Positions 34,038 through 43,463 of a DNA stretch of 64,000 bases are shown in pieces. The DNA is taken from NCBI GenBank assembly GCA_035934535.1, contig DASYXS010000091.1, positions 60,647-124,646 of the forward strand, written 5' to 3'. Every line of letters begins with the position of its first letter. Positions within the stretch are counted from its first letter, which is position 1. The notes under the pieces were generated by a model that saw only the letters and a program-made list of their open reading frames with translations, did not search any database and was not told where the DNA came from. Both the position numbers and the translations under genes were made by a program. The stretch is from DASSJF01 sp035934535. Its GTDB lineage: Bacteria > Sysuimicrobiota > Sysuimicrobiia > Sysuimicrobiales > Segetimicrobiaceae.

Positions 34038-35698
34038 CGCAGGTGGATCTCCCACGGCATCAGCGCAAGCACGCCTTCGCGGAAGAGCATCGCCGCGGTG
34101 TCCAGTATCCCGAGGGCCGAGCGGCGGCCGATCGTCACCGCGCGCGGCGGGCGGACGATGAAGACGGGCACGACGCGGGACGGCGCGAGGCCCATCAATT
34201 CCTTCGCCGTGTCGATGGCGGTGTAGAAATCGCCGAGCCGGTCGACAAGCCGGTGCTGCATCGCCTGGCGCCCCGTCCACACGCGCCCGCGCGCGACCGC
34301 GTGCACATGTTCGCGCGGCAGCCGGCGGCCCTCGGCGACGCGGTCGACGAACCGCCCATAGATCTCCTCGGCCTGCGCGCGCAGGCGCCGGCGCTGCTCC
34401 GGGGAGAACGGCCGGAACGGCGAGGTCATCGCCGCGGCCTCCCCGCGCGTCAGGACCTCCTGATGCACGCCGGCGCGGCCGGCCAACTGCTGGATCGTGA
34501 ACTTGCCGGAGATCACCCCGATCGATCCGGTCAGGGTACCGGCCTGCGCGACGATCCGCCGCGCGCCGGCCGCGACGTAGTAGCCGCCCGAGGCCGCGAC
34601 GTTGCCGAAAAAGGCGACCACCGGTTTGGTCCGGTTGGCCTGCACGACGGCCCGCCAGATGAGATCCGAGGCGAGGGCGGAGCCGCCCGGCGAGTCGATC
34701 GACAGTACGATCGCTCCAAACAGGGGATTGCGCTCGACCGAGCGGATGGCCCGGATCAGCGACGCGTGCCCGCTCGCCTCACCGCGCGCCAGCGGCAGCG
34801 GGATGGGCGGCCGCGGCCGGCTCTCGCCCATCTGGATCGATCCCCGCACGGCGATGACGGCGACCGCGCGGCCGGGCATGCGCCACCGGAACGGCGCGCG
34901 AAGGCGCCGGCGCGCCAGGCGCCAGGGGACGATCGCGGGCGGCCTGCGGCCCGCCGCGAGATACGCGGGCAGCTCGTCCTCGTACATGAGCGCGTCCACG
35001 AGGCCGGCCCGCCGTCCTTCCTCGGCCGAGAGCGGGGACCGGTCGATCGCGCTCCGGACCGCCGCCGGGTCGAGGCGCCGCGCCGCGGCGACCTCGCCGG
35101 TCAGGTCGTCGTACACCGAATCGAGGATCGCGTTCATCTGCTCGCGCATCGGCTCCGACATTCCGCGCCGCGTGAACGGCTCCACGGCGGACTTGTACTC
35201 GGCGATCTGTTCGAACTCCCCGGCGACGCCGGCGCGCTCGAGGGCTTCGCCGAAGAACGTGACCTCGAGGACGGCTCCGCCGAGCTCGAGCGTTCCGCTC
35301 TCGGGCATGATGATCGCGTCGGCCACGCTCGCGAGGTAGTACTGGCGCGTCGTGGCCTGCGGCAGGTAGGCGATGATGCGGCCGCCGCGGGCGCGGTACT
35401 CGGCGAAAGTGTTCCGGAGGTTTTGCACCGACGCGAGGCCGGCGGGCAGGTCCCCGATCGTGATCACGACGCCGGCGGCCCGCCGGTCCGCGCGGATCAC
35501 CGCGAGCTGCCGGCGCACGTCCTCGATCGTCTGCGGCTGCCGCACCCACCAGGGGTCGCGCGTCCGATGGTCGGGATACGGGCCGCTCAATTCCAAGAGC
35601 ACGTATGCCGGCCGCGGACCGAAGAGCGACACGAGCGCGTTCCGGATGAGGATGAAGGTGTCGTAGATCAGGTCACTGATGCGGATGAATGGTCGCAT
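34034..35698 (-). CDS. sppA: Signal peptide peptidase SppA, 67-kDa type
   Basis: Membrane-associated serine peptidase degrading cleaved signal peptides, 554 aa, tandem S49 domains. The catalytic Lys is K169 (EYKSAVEPFTR) in the N-terminal domain and the nucleophile is S370 (NVAASGGYY) in the C-terminal domain, the SppA long-form arrangement. IDSPGGS at about 334-340 is also conserved. The N-terminus (IYDTFILIRNALVSLF) is only weakly hydrophobic, so membrane attachment may be peripheral. Encoded between a small membrane protein gene and the metallo-hydrolase, all on the minus strand. Confidence 0.93.
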   Translation of the reverse strand: MRPFIRISDLIYDTFILIRNALVSLFGPRPAYVLLELSGPYPDHRTRDPWWVRQPQTIEDVRRQLAVIRADRRAAGVVITIGDLPAGLASVQNLRNTFAEYRARGGRIIAYLPQATTRQYYLASVADAIIMPESGTLELGGAVLEVTFFGEALERAGVAGEFEQIAEYKSAVEPFTRRGMSEPMREQMNAILDSVYDDLTGEVAAARRLDPAAVRSAIDRSPLSAEEGRRAGLVDALMYEDELPAYLAAGRRPPAIVPWRLARRRLRAPFRWRMPGRAVAVIAVRGSIQMGESRPRPPIPLPLARGEASGHASLIRAIRSVERNPLFGAIVLSIDSPGGSALASDLIWRAVVQANRTKPVVAFFGNVAASGGYYVAAGARRIVAQAGTLTGSIGVISGKFTIQQLAGRAGVHQEVLTRGEAAAMTSPFRPFSPEQRRRLRAQAEEIYGRFVDRVAEGRRLPREHVHAVARGRVWTGRQAMQHRLVDRLGDFYTAIDTAKELMGLAPSRVVPVFIVRPPRAVTIGRRSALGILDTAAMLFREGVLALMPWEIHLR

Positions 35699-35764
35699 GA
35701 CGGTTATACGTTCGCGGGCGTCATCCGGCCTTTCCTCGCGCCGGCCGACCCTGGGCCTGCGGCG

Positions 35765-36259
35765 CTAGCCAAAGCGCGCCGGCAACCATGTAACTGAAGC
35801 CGCCCAGAGCGAGACCGCCAGCGCGACGACCGCCACGATGGCGGCGGACCAGTTCACGGCGCGCGCTTCCGCCCAGGCCGGTTCCGGCCCCGGCAGGCCC
35901 GTCCAGACGAGTGCCCGGCCCTCGCGGCCGGCGGCGTTCGTGACCGTGACCGCGCCCGGGACGGTCAGGAGCACCCGCACGTCCGGGGCGCCGGCCGCGA
36001 GGGCGCCGGGGGCGGCGAGCGTCTCGGAATAGGTCGTGACGATGCCCCACGTCCGCTTCCTTATATGAAGGACCGCGATCGCCGGGGCGGACGGCGTGAG
36101 CAGCCCGGCCAGCGTCCCCTGATCGACATCCTGCTCCAATTGTGCCCGGCCAGGCTCGGTCCCGGTGACGCGGATGTCGAGTGTGGTCCCGCCCGTCGCG
36201 GCGAACAACACCGCCGCCGCGAGCGCGCCCAGCCAGAATGCCGCGATCGTGCCGCGCAT
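35765..36259 (-). CDS. Small membrane protein of unknown function
   Basis: 164 aa from ATG 36259 (GGAGG 6 nt upstream). An N-terminal hydrophobic signal/anchor (TIAAFWLGALAAAVLFAATGG), an extracytoplasmic beta-rich middle part (TYSETLAAPG, VLLTVPGAVTVTNAAGREG) and one C-terminal helix (NWSAAIVAVVALAVSLWAASV) are visible. I do not recognise a family. Its final codons fall inside a copy of a 17-nt repeat. It is the first gene of the minus-strand run leading to sppA. Confidence 0.65.
   Translation of the reverse strand: MRGTIAAFWLGALAAAVLFAATGGTTLDIRVTGTEPGRAQLEQDVDQGTLAGLLTPSAPAIAVLHIRKRTWGIVTTYSETLAAPGALAAGAPDVRVLLTVPGAVTVTNAAGREGRALVWTGLPGPEPAWAEARAVNWSAAIVAVVALAVSLWAASVTWLPARFG
35778..35794 (+). 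repeat. 17-nt repeat GCCGGCAACCATGTAAC, copy 1
   Basis: Exact 17-nt match to the copy at 37255-37271, and 12 nt plus a final AC shared with 39683-39694. Here it covers the end of the membrane protein gene, read on the opposite strand. Confidence 0.7.
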
Positions 36260-36388
36260 CAGAGGCCTCCGCGTCGTTCTACGCCGTGCCCCGAAGGTTC
36301 ACCGCGCCGGCCCCGCCGGCCTACCCGCTTCACCCGGCGGCGGCCGCCGGACGAGGGAGGGGCGCGGCCGCGCGCGAAGGCACGGCCG

Positions 36389-37270
36389 ATGTCAGCCCGC
36401 GCTTCTTCCCGCCGGCAGAGCGCCGCCGATCCCCGCGACGCCGTGCGGCGGCGCTGGGGCTACGACGTGAGCCAAAGATGCGCCGCGGTCGTGCGGGCCT
36501 CCGGGATGCGGCGGCCGCCGTTTTCGCCGGAGCGGTACGCGGCGAAGTGCGGGGTCGCGGGGATCATCGCGGGCGCGCCGGAGGAGGGCCAGGTTCGCGT
36601 GGAGCACCGCACCACGGCCGACGGCCGGGCGCAGCGCACGATGATCGTGGTTGACCGCCGGCTGCCGCCCCACACGCCGCAGTGGAACGGCGCCGTCGCG
36701 CTCGGTCTCGGCGAGATGATGCTCCCGCCCGGCGCAGCGGGGGAGGCGCGCCGCGCGCTCGCCGAAGCCGCCGCGGCGGACCTTCTCCTCCCCGCCGCGG
36801 TCTTCCGCCCGGCTGCCGCGCGCACCGATCTCACGATGGACGGGCTCCGCGATCTGTCCGCGCGATTCGCGGCCCCGCTCCGGCTCACGGCGCGGCAGTG
36901 GCTGTCCGTCGGCCTCTGGCGCGGCTTCGCGCTCCTGTGGCGCGAACTGGACGGCGCCCTGCGCATCGGGTGGCGGGCGTCGTCGTCCGGCCGATTTCCC
37001 CCGGCGCTTGCGCTCGGGACCGATGCCGCCGCGGTCTGGACGCCGGACTCCCGGCTGTTCGCGACGCACCGCACCGGCCTGGCACACCACGGCGTCGAAG
37101 AGGTGCGCACGGGCGGCGGGACCGCGTGGTGGTTCACCCGGTTCGCCGCGGTGCGTGACGGCGTGGCCGAGGGGGGCGGCGCCGCGCGTCCGGCGGTGTT
37201 TGCGATGGTGATGCTCGCGTCCGGCGGCCCACGGCGCACGCCGGGACGTCCGCGGCCGGCAACCATGTAA
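36389..37270 (+). CDS. ImmA/IrrE-like protein with lost metallopeptidase motif
   Basis: About 293 aa from ATG 36389 (start uncertain; no strong ribosome site). The order of segments follows ImmA/IrrE proteins: PPFSPERYAAKCGVAGII, then RAQRTMIVVDRRLPPHTPQWNGAVALGLGEMML where family members have AHELGH, then AAAADLLLPAAVFRP and GLRDLSARFAAPLRLTARQWL, matching the 'AAELLMP...LA.RF.VS..A' block. The HExxH zinc site is absent (ALGLGEMM), so it should not be a protease; a binding or regulatory role is possible. The C-terminal 120 residues are variable. Similarity is by pattern only, moderate confidence. Confidence 0.6.
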   Translation: MSARASSRRQSAADPRDAVRRRWGYDVSQRCAAVVRASGMRRPPFSPERYAAKCGVAGIIAGAPEEGQVRVEHRTTADGRAQRTMIVVDRRLPPHTPQWNGAVALGLGEMMLPPGAAGEARRALAEAAAADLLLPAAVFRPAAARTDLTMDGLRDLSARFAAPLRLTARQWLSVGLWRGFALLWRELDGALRIGWRASSSGRFPPALALGTDAAAVWTPDSRLFATHRTGLAHHGVEEVRTGGGTAWWFTRFAAVRDGVAEGGGAARPAVFAMVMLASGGPRRTPGRPRPATM

Positions 37271-37271
37271 C
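37255..37271 (+). repeat. 17-nt repeat GCCGGCAACCATGTAAC, copy 2
   Basis: Identical to the copy at 35778-35794. It supplies the last codons and TAA stop of the ImmA/IrrE-like gene on the plus strand, the opposite coding sense to copy 1, so the match is not due to shared protein sequence. Confidence 0.7.
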
Positions 37272-37323
37272 CGGAACGGCCGGCTACAGGGAATCCTCTC
37301 CGGACCTTCGAAGTAGACGCGCC

Positions 37324-38046
37324 ATGGTCCGGGGCGGCCGCAACGTTTACGGTCACGCGATCGGCGTTCTAATGCTCGACACGGTGTTCCCCCGCATCCC
37401 CGGCGACATCGGCAATGCCGGCACGTTTCCCTTCCCGGTCCTGTATCATCGCGTGCGGCAGGCCTTTCCGTCGCGCGTCATCCGCGAGGCGGACCCGGCG
37501 CTGCTCGACGGCTTCATCGAGGGGGCGCGCGCGCTCGAGGCCGCGGGCGTGCTGGCCGTCACGACGGCGTGCGGCTTTCTGTCGATGTTCCAGCGGCAGC
37601 TGGCCGAGGCCGTGCGCATCCCGGTGTTTACCTCGGCGTTGATGATGGTGCCGATGGTGGCCCGCATGCTGGGGCCCGACCGTGCCGTGGGCATACTCAC
37701 CGTCGACAGCGGCGCGCTCGGTCCCCGGCACCTCGCCGAGATGGGCATCACGGAAGAAGTGCCCGTCGTGGTCGCCGGTCTCGAGACGGGTCACGCCTTC
37801 ACCCCGGTACTGCTCGACAACGAGCTCGAGCTCGACGTCGAGGCCGCGCGCCGGGAACACCTCGAGGTGGCGCGCGACCTGATCGAACGCCATCCCGAGG
37901 TCGGGGCGATCGTCCTCGAGTGCACGAATATGCCGCCGTATGCGGCGGCGATCCGTCAGGCTACCGGGCTGCCGGTGTTCGACATCACGTCGCTGACCCG
38001 CATGGTGCACGCCGCGCTGGTGCCGCCCACCTATCCCGAGCGGTAG
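37324..38046 (+). CDS. Aspartate/glutamate racemase-family protein
   Basis: 240-aa two-domain protein of the Asp/Glu/hydantoin racemase superfamily. The two catalytic cysteines are present: TTACGFLSMFQ (near residue 82) and LECTNMPPYAA (near residue 200). IGVLMLDTVFPRIPGDIGN at the start and VGILTVDSGALGP in the middle are typical of the subgroup related to maleate isomerase and hydantoin racemase. Substrate not determined. It stands alone between the ImmA/IrrE-like and S41 protease genes; its ATG 37324 has no strong ribosome site. Confidence 0.85.
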   Translation: MVRGGRNVYGHAIGVLMLDTVFPRIPGDIGNAGTFPFPVLYHRVRQAFPSRVIREADPALLDGFIEGARALEAAGVLAVTTACGFLSMFQRQLAEAVRIPVFTSALMMVPMVARMLGPDRAVGILTVDSGALGPRHLAEMGITEEVPVVVAGLETGHAFTPVLLDNELELDVEAARREHLEVARDLIERHPEVGAIVLECTNMPPYAAAIRQATGLPVFDITSLTRMVHAALVPPTYPER

Positions 38047-38105
38047 GATCCGGCGGCGCCGCGCCGGCGGACTACCGGACGCGCGGGCCGGAATCGTGGA
38101 ACTTC

Positions 38106-38132
38106 TTGCGCGGTTTATCGCTATGGTAAGAT
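38106..38132 (+). promoter_or_regulatory. Possible promoter of the S41 protease gene
   Basis: An AT-rich island in a GC-rich region holds TTGCGC (38106-38111) and TAAGAT (38127-38132) with 15-nt spacing, about 70 nt ahead of ATG 38201. The spacing is short for a standard sigma-70 promoter, so this is tentative. Confidence 0.3.
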
Positions 38133-38200
38133 GGGCAAGTCAATAAGTGATCTCGCTTTGCTTGCGCGCCCGGCGCGCCAATAATGGAAGGAGTTTGTCC

Positions 38201-39556
38201 ATGAAACCGTCCCACCGTTCGCCGCTGCGGCCGTTTTTGGCGGGCCTGCTTGTGGCCGCTCTGCTCATCGCGCCGTTCACCCAGACCCAACACGCCTCCG
38301 CCGCCGACGCGTCGCTCGTGCTCGCGGCCATCCGCGTTCTGCAGGAAGATTACGTCGACCAGGTGCAGCCGGTGTCCCTGCTCAACGCGGCGATCGCGGT
38401 CCTGCGAAAGGCCGCGAACCTCGGCGCGGACGCGCTGCCGGACATCCCCGCCACCACGCCGGGGTCCGACGCCGCATCACAGTTCTCGTCGGAGTTCGCC
38501 AAGGCGGCGCAGACCGGCGTGATGCAGGAGACCGAGCTCGCCTACACGGCGACCGCGGGCATGCTCGCGTCGCTGCGCGACAGCCACACGTTCTTCCTCG
38601 ACCCCGCCGCGCTTCGCGAGAGCCGGCGCCAGATCTCCGGCAACCCGGGCTTCACCGGGATCGGCGTCACGATCGTCTCGCGGAAGGACGCGGCCGGCGC
38701 CGCGTGGATCTTCGTCGAGGACGTGTTCCCCGGATCGCCGGCCGCCGCCGCGGGGGTCCACCGGTTCGACCGCATCATGGAAGTCGACGGCAAGCCGCTG
38801 AAGGACGTGAACGTCGTCGACGCCAGCCAGATGATCCGCGGTCCGTCCGGATCCACCGCGTCCCTCGTGGTCCAGCGCGCGGGCCGGACGATGCCGATCT
38901 CCGTCGTCCGCGCCGCGATCCGGGTGCCGCCGGTCGAGGCGCGGTTCGCATCGCCGGGCGTCGCCTACCTCAAGGTCTTTGGGTTCTCGCAGGGGGCCGG
39001 GCGGAGTCTCCGCCAGTCGATTACCACCTTGGAGCATGATGGGCAGATCAAGTCCGCGATTCTGGACCTGCGCGGCAACCCCGGCGGACTGATCGTGGAA
39101 GCGGCCAGCGTGGGCGGAATCTTCCTGCCGACCCGGACGGTGCTGGCGCGCATCACGGAGCGCGGTCAGCAGCCGAGCGTGCTGCGCGCGAGCGGCACGT
39201 CGCCGCTCGTCAAGACGCCGCTCGTCGTGCTGATCGACGGTCAGTCCGCGTCGGCCTCGGAGATCCTCGCCGGCGCCTTCAAGGACTATCACCGCGGAAC
39301 GATCATCGGCGAGAAGACCGCGGGCGCCCTGGGCGGCTCGGTCACCGTCCCGCTGCCGGAAGGCGGGATGTCGGTGACGGTCGAGCGCATTCAGACGCCC
39401 AACAACACCGCGGTCGAGGCGGTCGGGATCACCCCCGAGGTGCCGGTGACGCTTACGGTGGCGGACATGGAGCGGGGGCAGGACACGCAGCTGCAGGCGG
39501 CGCTGCATGCGCTGCACGCGGCGTGGCTGCGGCTCCTGCGCCTACGCGCGGCGTGA
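38201..39556 (+). CDS. S41 family carboxyl-terminal processing protease
   Basis: Exported serine protease with a Ser-Lys dyad, 451 aa. A Sec signal peptide (FLAGLLVAALLIAPF, cleavage near ASAAD) is followed by an N-terminal helical region, a PDZ domain (about 140-235, GIGVTIVSRKD...VFPGSPAAAAGV) and the peptidase core. The nucleophile lies in DGQSASASEILAG near residue 350 and the Lys in GEKTAG near 371. ATG 38201 has AAGGAG 8 nt upstream. Such enzymes trim or degrade envelope proteins; in spore formers they can signal. A palindrome lies downstream. Confidence 0.93.
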   Translation: MKPSHRSPLRPFLAGLLVAALLIAPFTQTQHASAADASLVLAAIRVLQEDYVDQVQPVSLLNAAIAVLRKAANLGADALPDIPATTPGSDAASQFSSEFAKAAQTGVMQETELAYTATAGMLASLRDSHTFFLDPAALRESRRQISGNPGFTGIGVTIVSRKDAAGAAWIFVEDVFPGSPAAAAGVHRFDRIMEVDGKPLKDVNVVDASQMIRGPSGSTASLVVQRAGRTMPISVVRAAIRVPPVEARFASPGVAYLKVFGFSQGAGRSLRQSITTLEHDGQIKSAILDLRGNPGGLIVEAASVGGIFLPTRTVLARITERGQQPSVLRASGTSPLVKTPLVVLIDGQSASASEILAGAFKDYHRGTIIGEKTAGALGGSVTVPLPEGGMSVTVERIQTPNNTAVEAVGITPEVPVTLTVADMERGQDTQLQAALHALHAAWLRLLRLRAA

Positions 39557-39613
39557 CGGGCGACGCTCGGTAGCTCCGTCGTTTCGACGAGTTCACGAAG
39601 GGGTTGGTAACAC

Positions 39614-39643
39614 GCGGCGGGCCGGAACGTTCCGGCCCGCCGC
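39614..39643. terminator. 30-nt perfect palindrome, bidirectional terminator candidate
   Basis: Perfect inverted repeat centred on AACGTT (each arm GCGGCGGGCCGGAAC or its complement), between the convergent ends of the S41 protease gene (39556) and the ImmA/IrrE-like gene (39714). There is no T-run, and the lack of a loop means a few central pairs must open. It could alternatively be a protein-binding site. Confidence 0.55.
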
Positions 39644-39682
39644 CGCTCTGATCGATGTTCGCCCCTGCCGGCCGTCTTCTGG

Positions 39683-39694
39683 GCCGGCAACCAT
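39683..39694 (+). repeat. Partial repeat GCCGGCAACCAT, copy 3
   Basis: Twelve-nt match to the repeat found at 35778 and 37255, here in the non-coding gap just after the ImmA/IrrE-like gene end and the palindrome. Confidence 0.55.
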
Positions 39695-39713
39695 ACCACT
39701 CGAGCCGGGCCAA

Positions 39714-40538
39714 TCAGCGCAGCAGGCCGAGCTCCTCGAGTCTGCGGCGCAGCGCGGTCGGCGTGACGCCGAACATCCGCGCGAGCAGGTGCACCACGTC
39801 GTCGGTTTCGGTCTCCCGCTGGCGCATGCCGAGCGTCTGGTCGATGCGCGGCGCGAGCTCGGCGAAGCGCGCGCGGATCTTCTCTTCCGGCATCAAGATC
39901 TCGGCCGCGAAGGCCCGCGCCTCGCGCTCTTCCTCGCGCCGCCGCGGCTCGGCGATCGCCGGCCCTGCCCCGGGCGCGCTGCTGGCGACCAGGGCGGTGT
40001 GCCCGAGCGCCGCGTGGCCGAGCTCCTCGGCGACGATCCAGCGGAGCTCCGCGTCGGTGTATCCGCCGCGTGAGGAGACCGCGATCACGACGCGGCCGCC
40101 GTCGCGTCCGATCGTGCCGCGCTGGCCCGGCGGCAGCGCCCGTTCCTGCACCGGAAATCCGAGCTGCCCGGCGATCTTCCGGATGTCGACGGGGAGTTCA
40201 CGGGAGCCGGACGCGGCCTGTCGGGCGCGCTCGCGCGCCCGCTCGGGACCCGCCGTCCGCTCCGCTCCCGGCCGCGGTGAAACTGAGGCGGCCGCGGGCT
40301 GCGCCGCCGCGGGAACGGCCGGAGGGGGCGCCCCGGCCTGCATGAACGCTTCCAGTGCGCCGAGTTCGCGCCGCGCCTCCGGTGAGAGCGAGGTGCGGGG
40401 GACTTCCGTTTCGACCGTCCGGCACGCCGGACAGAGCCAGGCGACCGGATCTTCACACGGACTGTCGAAGAACGGCTCGCGTGCCGCGCCGCAGGTGTCG
40501 CAGTGGCGCGTCGTCCCGGCGCTGGATTCGGTCAACAT
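39714..40538 (-). CDS. Zinc-ribbon plus ImmA/IrrE-like protein with altered HExxH
   Basis: 274 aa from ATG 40538. Residues ~10-40 form a zinc-ribbon (CDTCG ... CPAC). A linker follows, then an ImmA/IrrE-like domain: IRKIAGQLGFPVQERAL, VVIAVSSRGGYTDAELRWIVAEELGHAALGHT, EEREARAFAAEILMP and DDVVHLLARMFGVTPTALRRRLEELGLL. The zinc motif reads EELGH instead of HELGH: the first metal His is Glu (codon GAG), while the catalytic Glu, second His and downstream Glu remain. Activity is doubtful unless Glu can replace His. A near-leaderless promoter lies directly upstream. Possible role: regulated cleavage or sensing, as in DNA-damage or phage-repressor control. Confidence 0.75.
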   Translation of the reverse strand: MLTESSAGTTRHCDTCGAAREPFFDSPCEDPVAWLCPACRTVETEVPRTSLSPEARRELGALEAFMQAGAPPPAVPAAAQPAAASVSPRPGAERTAGPERARERARQAASGSRELPVDIRKIAGQLGFPVQERALPPGQRGTIGRDGGRVVIAVSSRGGYTDAELRWIVAEELGHAALGHTALVASSAPGAGPAIAEPRRREEEREARAFAAEILMPEEKIRARFAELAPRIDQTLGMRQRETETDDVVHLLARMFGVTPTALRRRLEELGLLR

Positions 40539-40548
40539 GGTACAGACG

Positions 40549-40554
40549 ATTGTA
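40549..40554 (-). promoter_or_regulatory. Extended -10 element of the ImmA/IrrE-like gene
   Basis: Reading on the minus strand, TGCTACAAT gives an extended -10 (TGn plus TACAAT) only 10 nt before ATG 40538, so transcription would start within a few bases of the start codon. It overlaps the 3' end region of oppF. No convincing -35 is visible. Confidence 0.4.
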
Positions 40555-40570
40555 GCACAGGCCCGCAAGT

Positions 40571-41606
<1,036 letters not shown>

Positions 41607-41629
<23 letters not shown>

Positions 41630-42590
41630 CCATCTCCGCTTTCAAGCACCGGCTGAGGCGCCCCGGCCCGACGTCGCGCATCGCGATCTCGCCGCGCCGG
41701 CACTCCGCGGCGGCGAGCGGACACCGCGGCGCGAAGGCGCACCCCTCCCCGAGCCCCACGAGGTCCGGCGGCGCGCCGGAAATCGGGACGAGCGGCCGTT
41801 CCCGATCCATGCTCGGCACGGACGCGATCAGGCCCGCCGTGTACGGATGGCGCGGGTGGGCGAACAACTCCGCGGTGGGCGCCGTCTCCACGATCTGCCC
41901 CGCGTACATCACGGCCACGCGGTGCACCACCTGGCGGACCACGCCGAGGTCGTGCGTGACGAGGACGAGCGCCATTCCCAACTGCTGCTGCAGCGAGGCG
42001 AGCAGGCGCAGAATCTGTGCCTGGATCGTCACGTCGAGCGCGGTCGTCGGCTCGTCCGCGAGCAGGACGGCGGGACGGCGCGCGAGCACGACGGCCAGCA
42101 TGACGCGCTGCCGCTGGCCGCCGGAGAGCTGGTGCGGATACGCGCGCAGCCGGCGCTCGGCGTCCGGGATGCCGACCTGGCGCAGCAGGGTGACGATCCG
42201 GCGGCGCCGTTCGCCGCGGTCGGCCGGCGCGTCCGTGAGCGCTTCGCCGATCTGCCGCTCGATCGTGAGCACGGGGTTGAGCGCCGTCATCGGGTCCTGG
42301 AACACCATCGCGATGCCCCGTCCGCGGACGTCCTCCAGTTCGCGCTCGGAGAGGCGGAGCAGATCGCGCCCCTCGAACCGGACCGCGCCGCCCGTGATCC
42401 GCGCCGGCGGGTGCAGCAGTCTCAAGATCGCGCGGCAGGTCATGGTCTTGCCCGATCCCGACTCCCCAACGAGCGCGAACGTCTCGCCCGGCAGCACGGA
42501 GAAACTGACCCCGCGCACCGCTTCCACGACTCCGCGCCGGGTGGGGATCTCGAGCCGGAGGTTGTCGACCGCGAGGGCGGGTTCGGTCAC
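41607..42590 (-). CDS. oppD: Oligopeptide ABC transporter ATPase (OppD/DppD type, cassette 3)
   Basis: First ATPase of the cassette, 327 aa from GTG 42590 (GTGA overlap with DppC). Walker A GESGSGKTMTCRAIL, Q-loop MVFQDPMTALNPVLTI, signature LSGGQRQRVMLAVVL, Walker B VLLADEPTTALDVTIQAQIL and the C-terminal CAFAPRCPLAAAECRRG cysteine cluster all match OppD. Pairs with OppF downstream; probably also energises the ATPase-less cassettes elsewhere in the region. Confidence 0.94.
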
Positions 42591-43453
42591 TGGCCGCGCA
42601 CGCGCAGCAGGTCGGCGAGGCCGTCGCCCACGAGGATGAAGCCGATGCCGGCGAACATGCAGGCGAAGCCGGGCATCGTCGCGACCCACCACGCCGTGTA
42701 CATGAACGTGCGGCCTTCCGCGATCATGAGCCCCCACTCCGGCGCCGGAGGGCGCAGCCCGAGCCCGAGGAAGCCGAGCGCGGACGCGGTGAGGATCACG
42801 AGCACGATGTCCGAGGCGAGGAACGTCACGGCCGGCGCGATCGCGTTGGGCAGGATGTGGCGGAAGATGATGCGCCACCGCCCGAAGCCGAACGCGCGCA
42901 GCGCGGCGACGTACTCGAGGTTCTTCTCGCGCAGCACTTCGCCGCGGACCAGGCGGGCAAAGATGATCCAATCCACGGCGCCGATCGCGACCAGGATGTT
43001 CGTCTCGCCCGGACCCAGGAAGGCGACGATGGCGATGACGAGCACCATGAACGGCACGGCGGTGATGACGTCAACCGCGCGCATGACCAGCGTGTCGGCC
43101 CACCCGCCGGCGTAGCCGGCGACGGCCCCGGCCAGCGAGCCGAAGATGAACGGAAAGACGACCGCGAGCACGCCGATGCGCAGGTCGATGCCCGCGCCGT
43201 AAAGGACACGGGTCAGCACGTCGCGGCCGTAGTTGTCGGTCCCGAACGGATGCGCCGCCGACGGCGGCTGCAGCATCGTGTTGAGGTCCTGCGCATTCGG
43301 ATCGGTCGGCAGCAGCACCGGGGCGAGGACGGTGGCGCCGGTCAGCGCGAGCAGCATGAGGCCCCCGGCGACGATCCCGAGCGGCGGCCGGAGGCGCGGG
43401 TGGGCCGCGCCGAGCGTCCCGACCGCCGCGGTCGCGCGTGCGTCCGCGCTCAC
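42587..43453 (-). CDS. dppC: ABC transporter permease, DppC/OppC type (cassette 3)
   Basis: Permease, 288 aa from GTG 43453 (GAGGG site 8 nt upstream; the longer frame to 43504 would overlap DppB). The GTDNYGRDVLTR motif identifies the DppC half. The EAA-like loop is LEYVAALRAFGFGRWRIIFRHILPN, and the protein ends in GDGLADLLRVRGQ. It is followed by oppD with a GTGA overlap. Confidence 0.92.
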   Translation of the reverse strand: MSADARATAAVGTLGAAHPRLRPPLGIVAGGLMLLALTGATVLAPVLLPTDPNAQDLNTMLQPPSAAHPFGTDNYGRDVLTRVLYGAGIDLRIGVLAVVFPFIFGSLAGAVAGYAGGWADTLVMRAVDVITAVPFMVLVIAIVAFLGPGETNILVAIGAVDWIIFARLVRGEVLREKNLEYVAALRAFGFGRWRIIFRHILPNAIAPAVTFLASDIVLVILTASALGFLGLGLRPPAPEWGLMIAEGRTFMYTAWWVATMPGFACMFAGIGFILVGDGLADLLRVRGQ

Positions 43454-43463
43454 GGTCGCGCCC

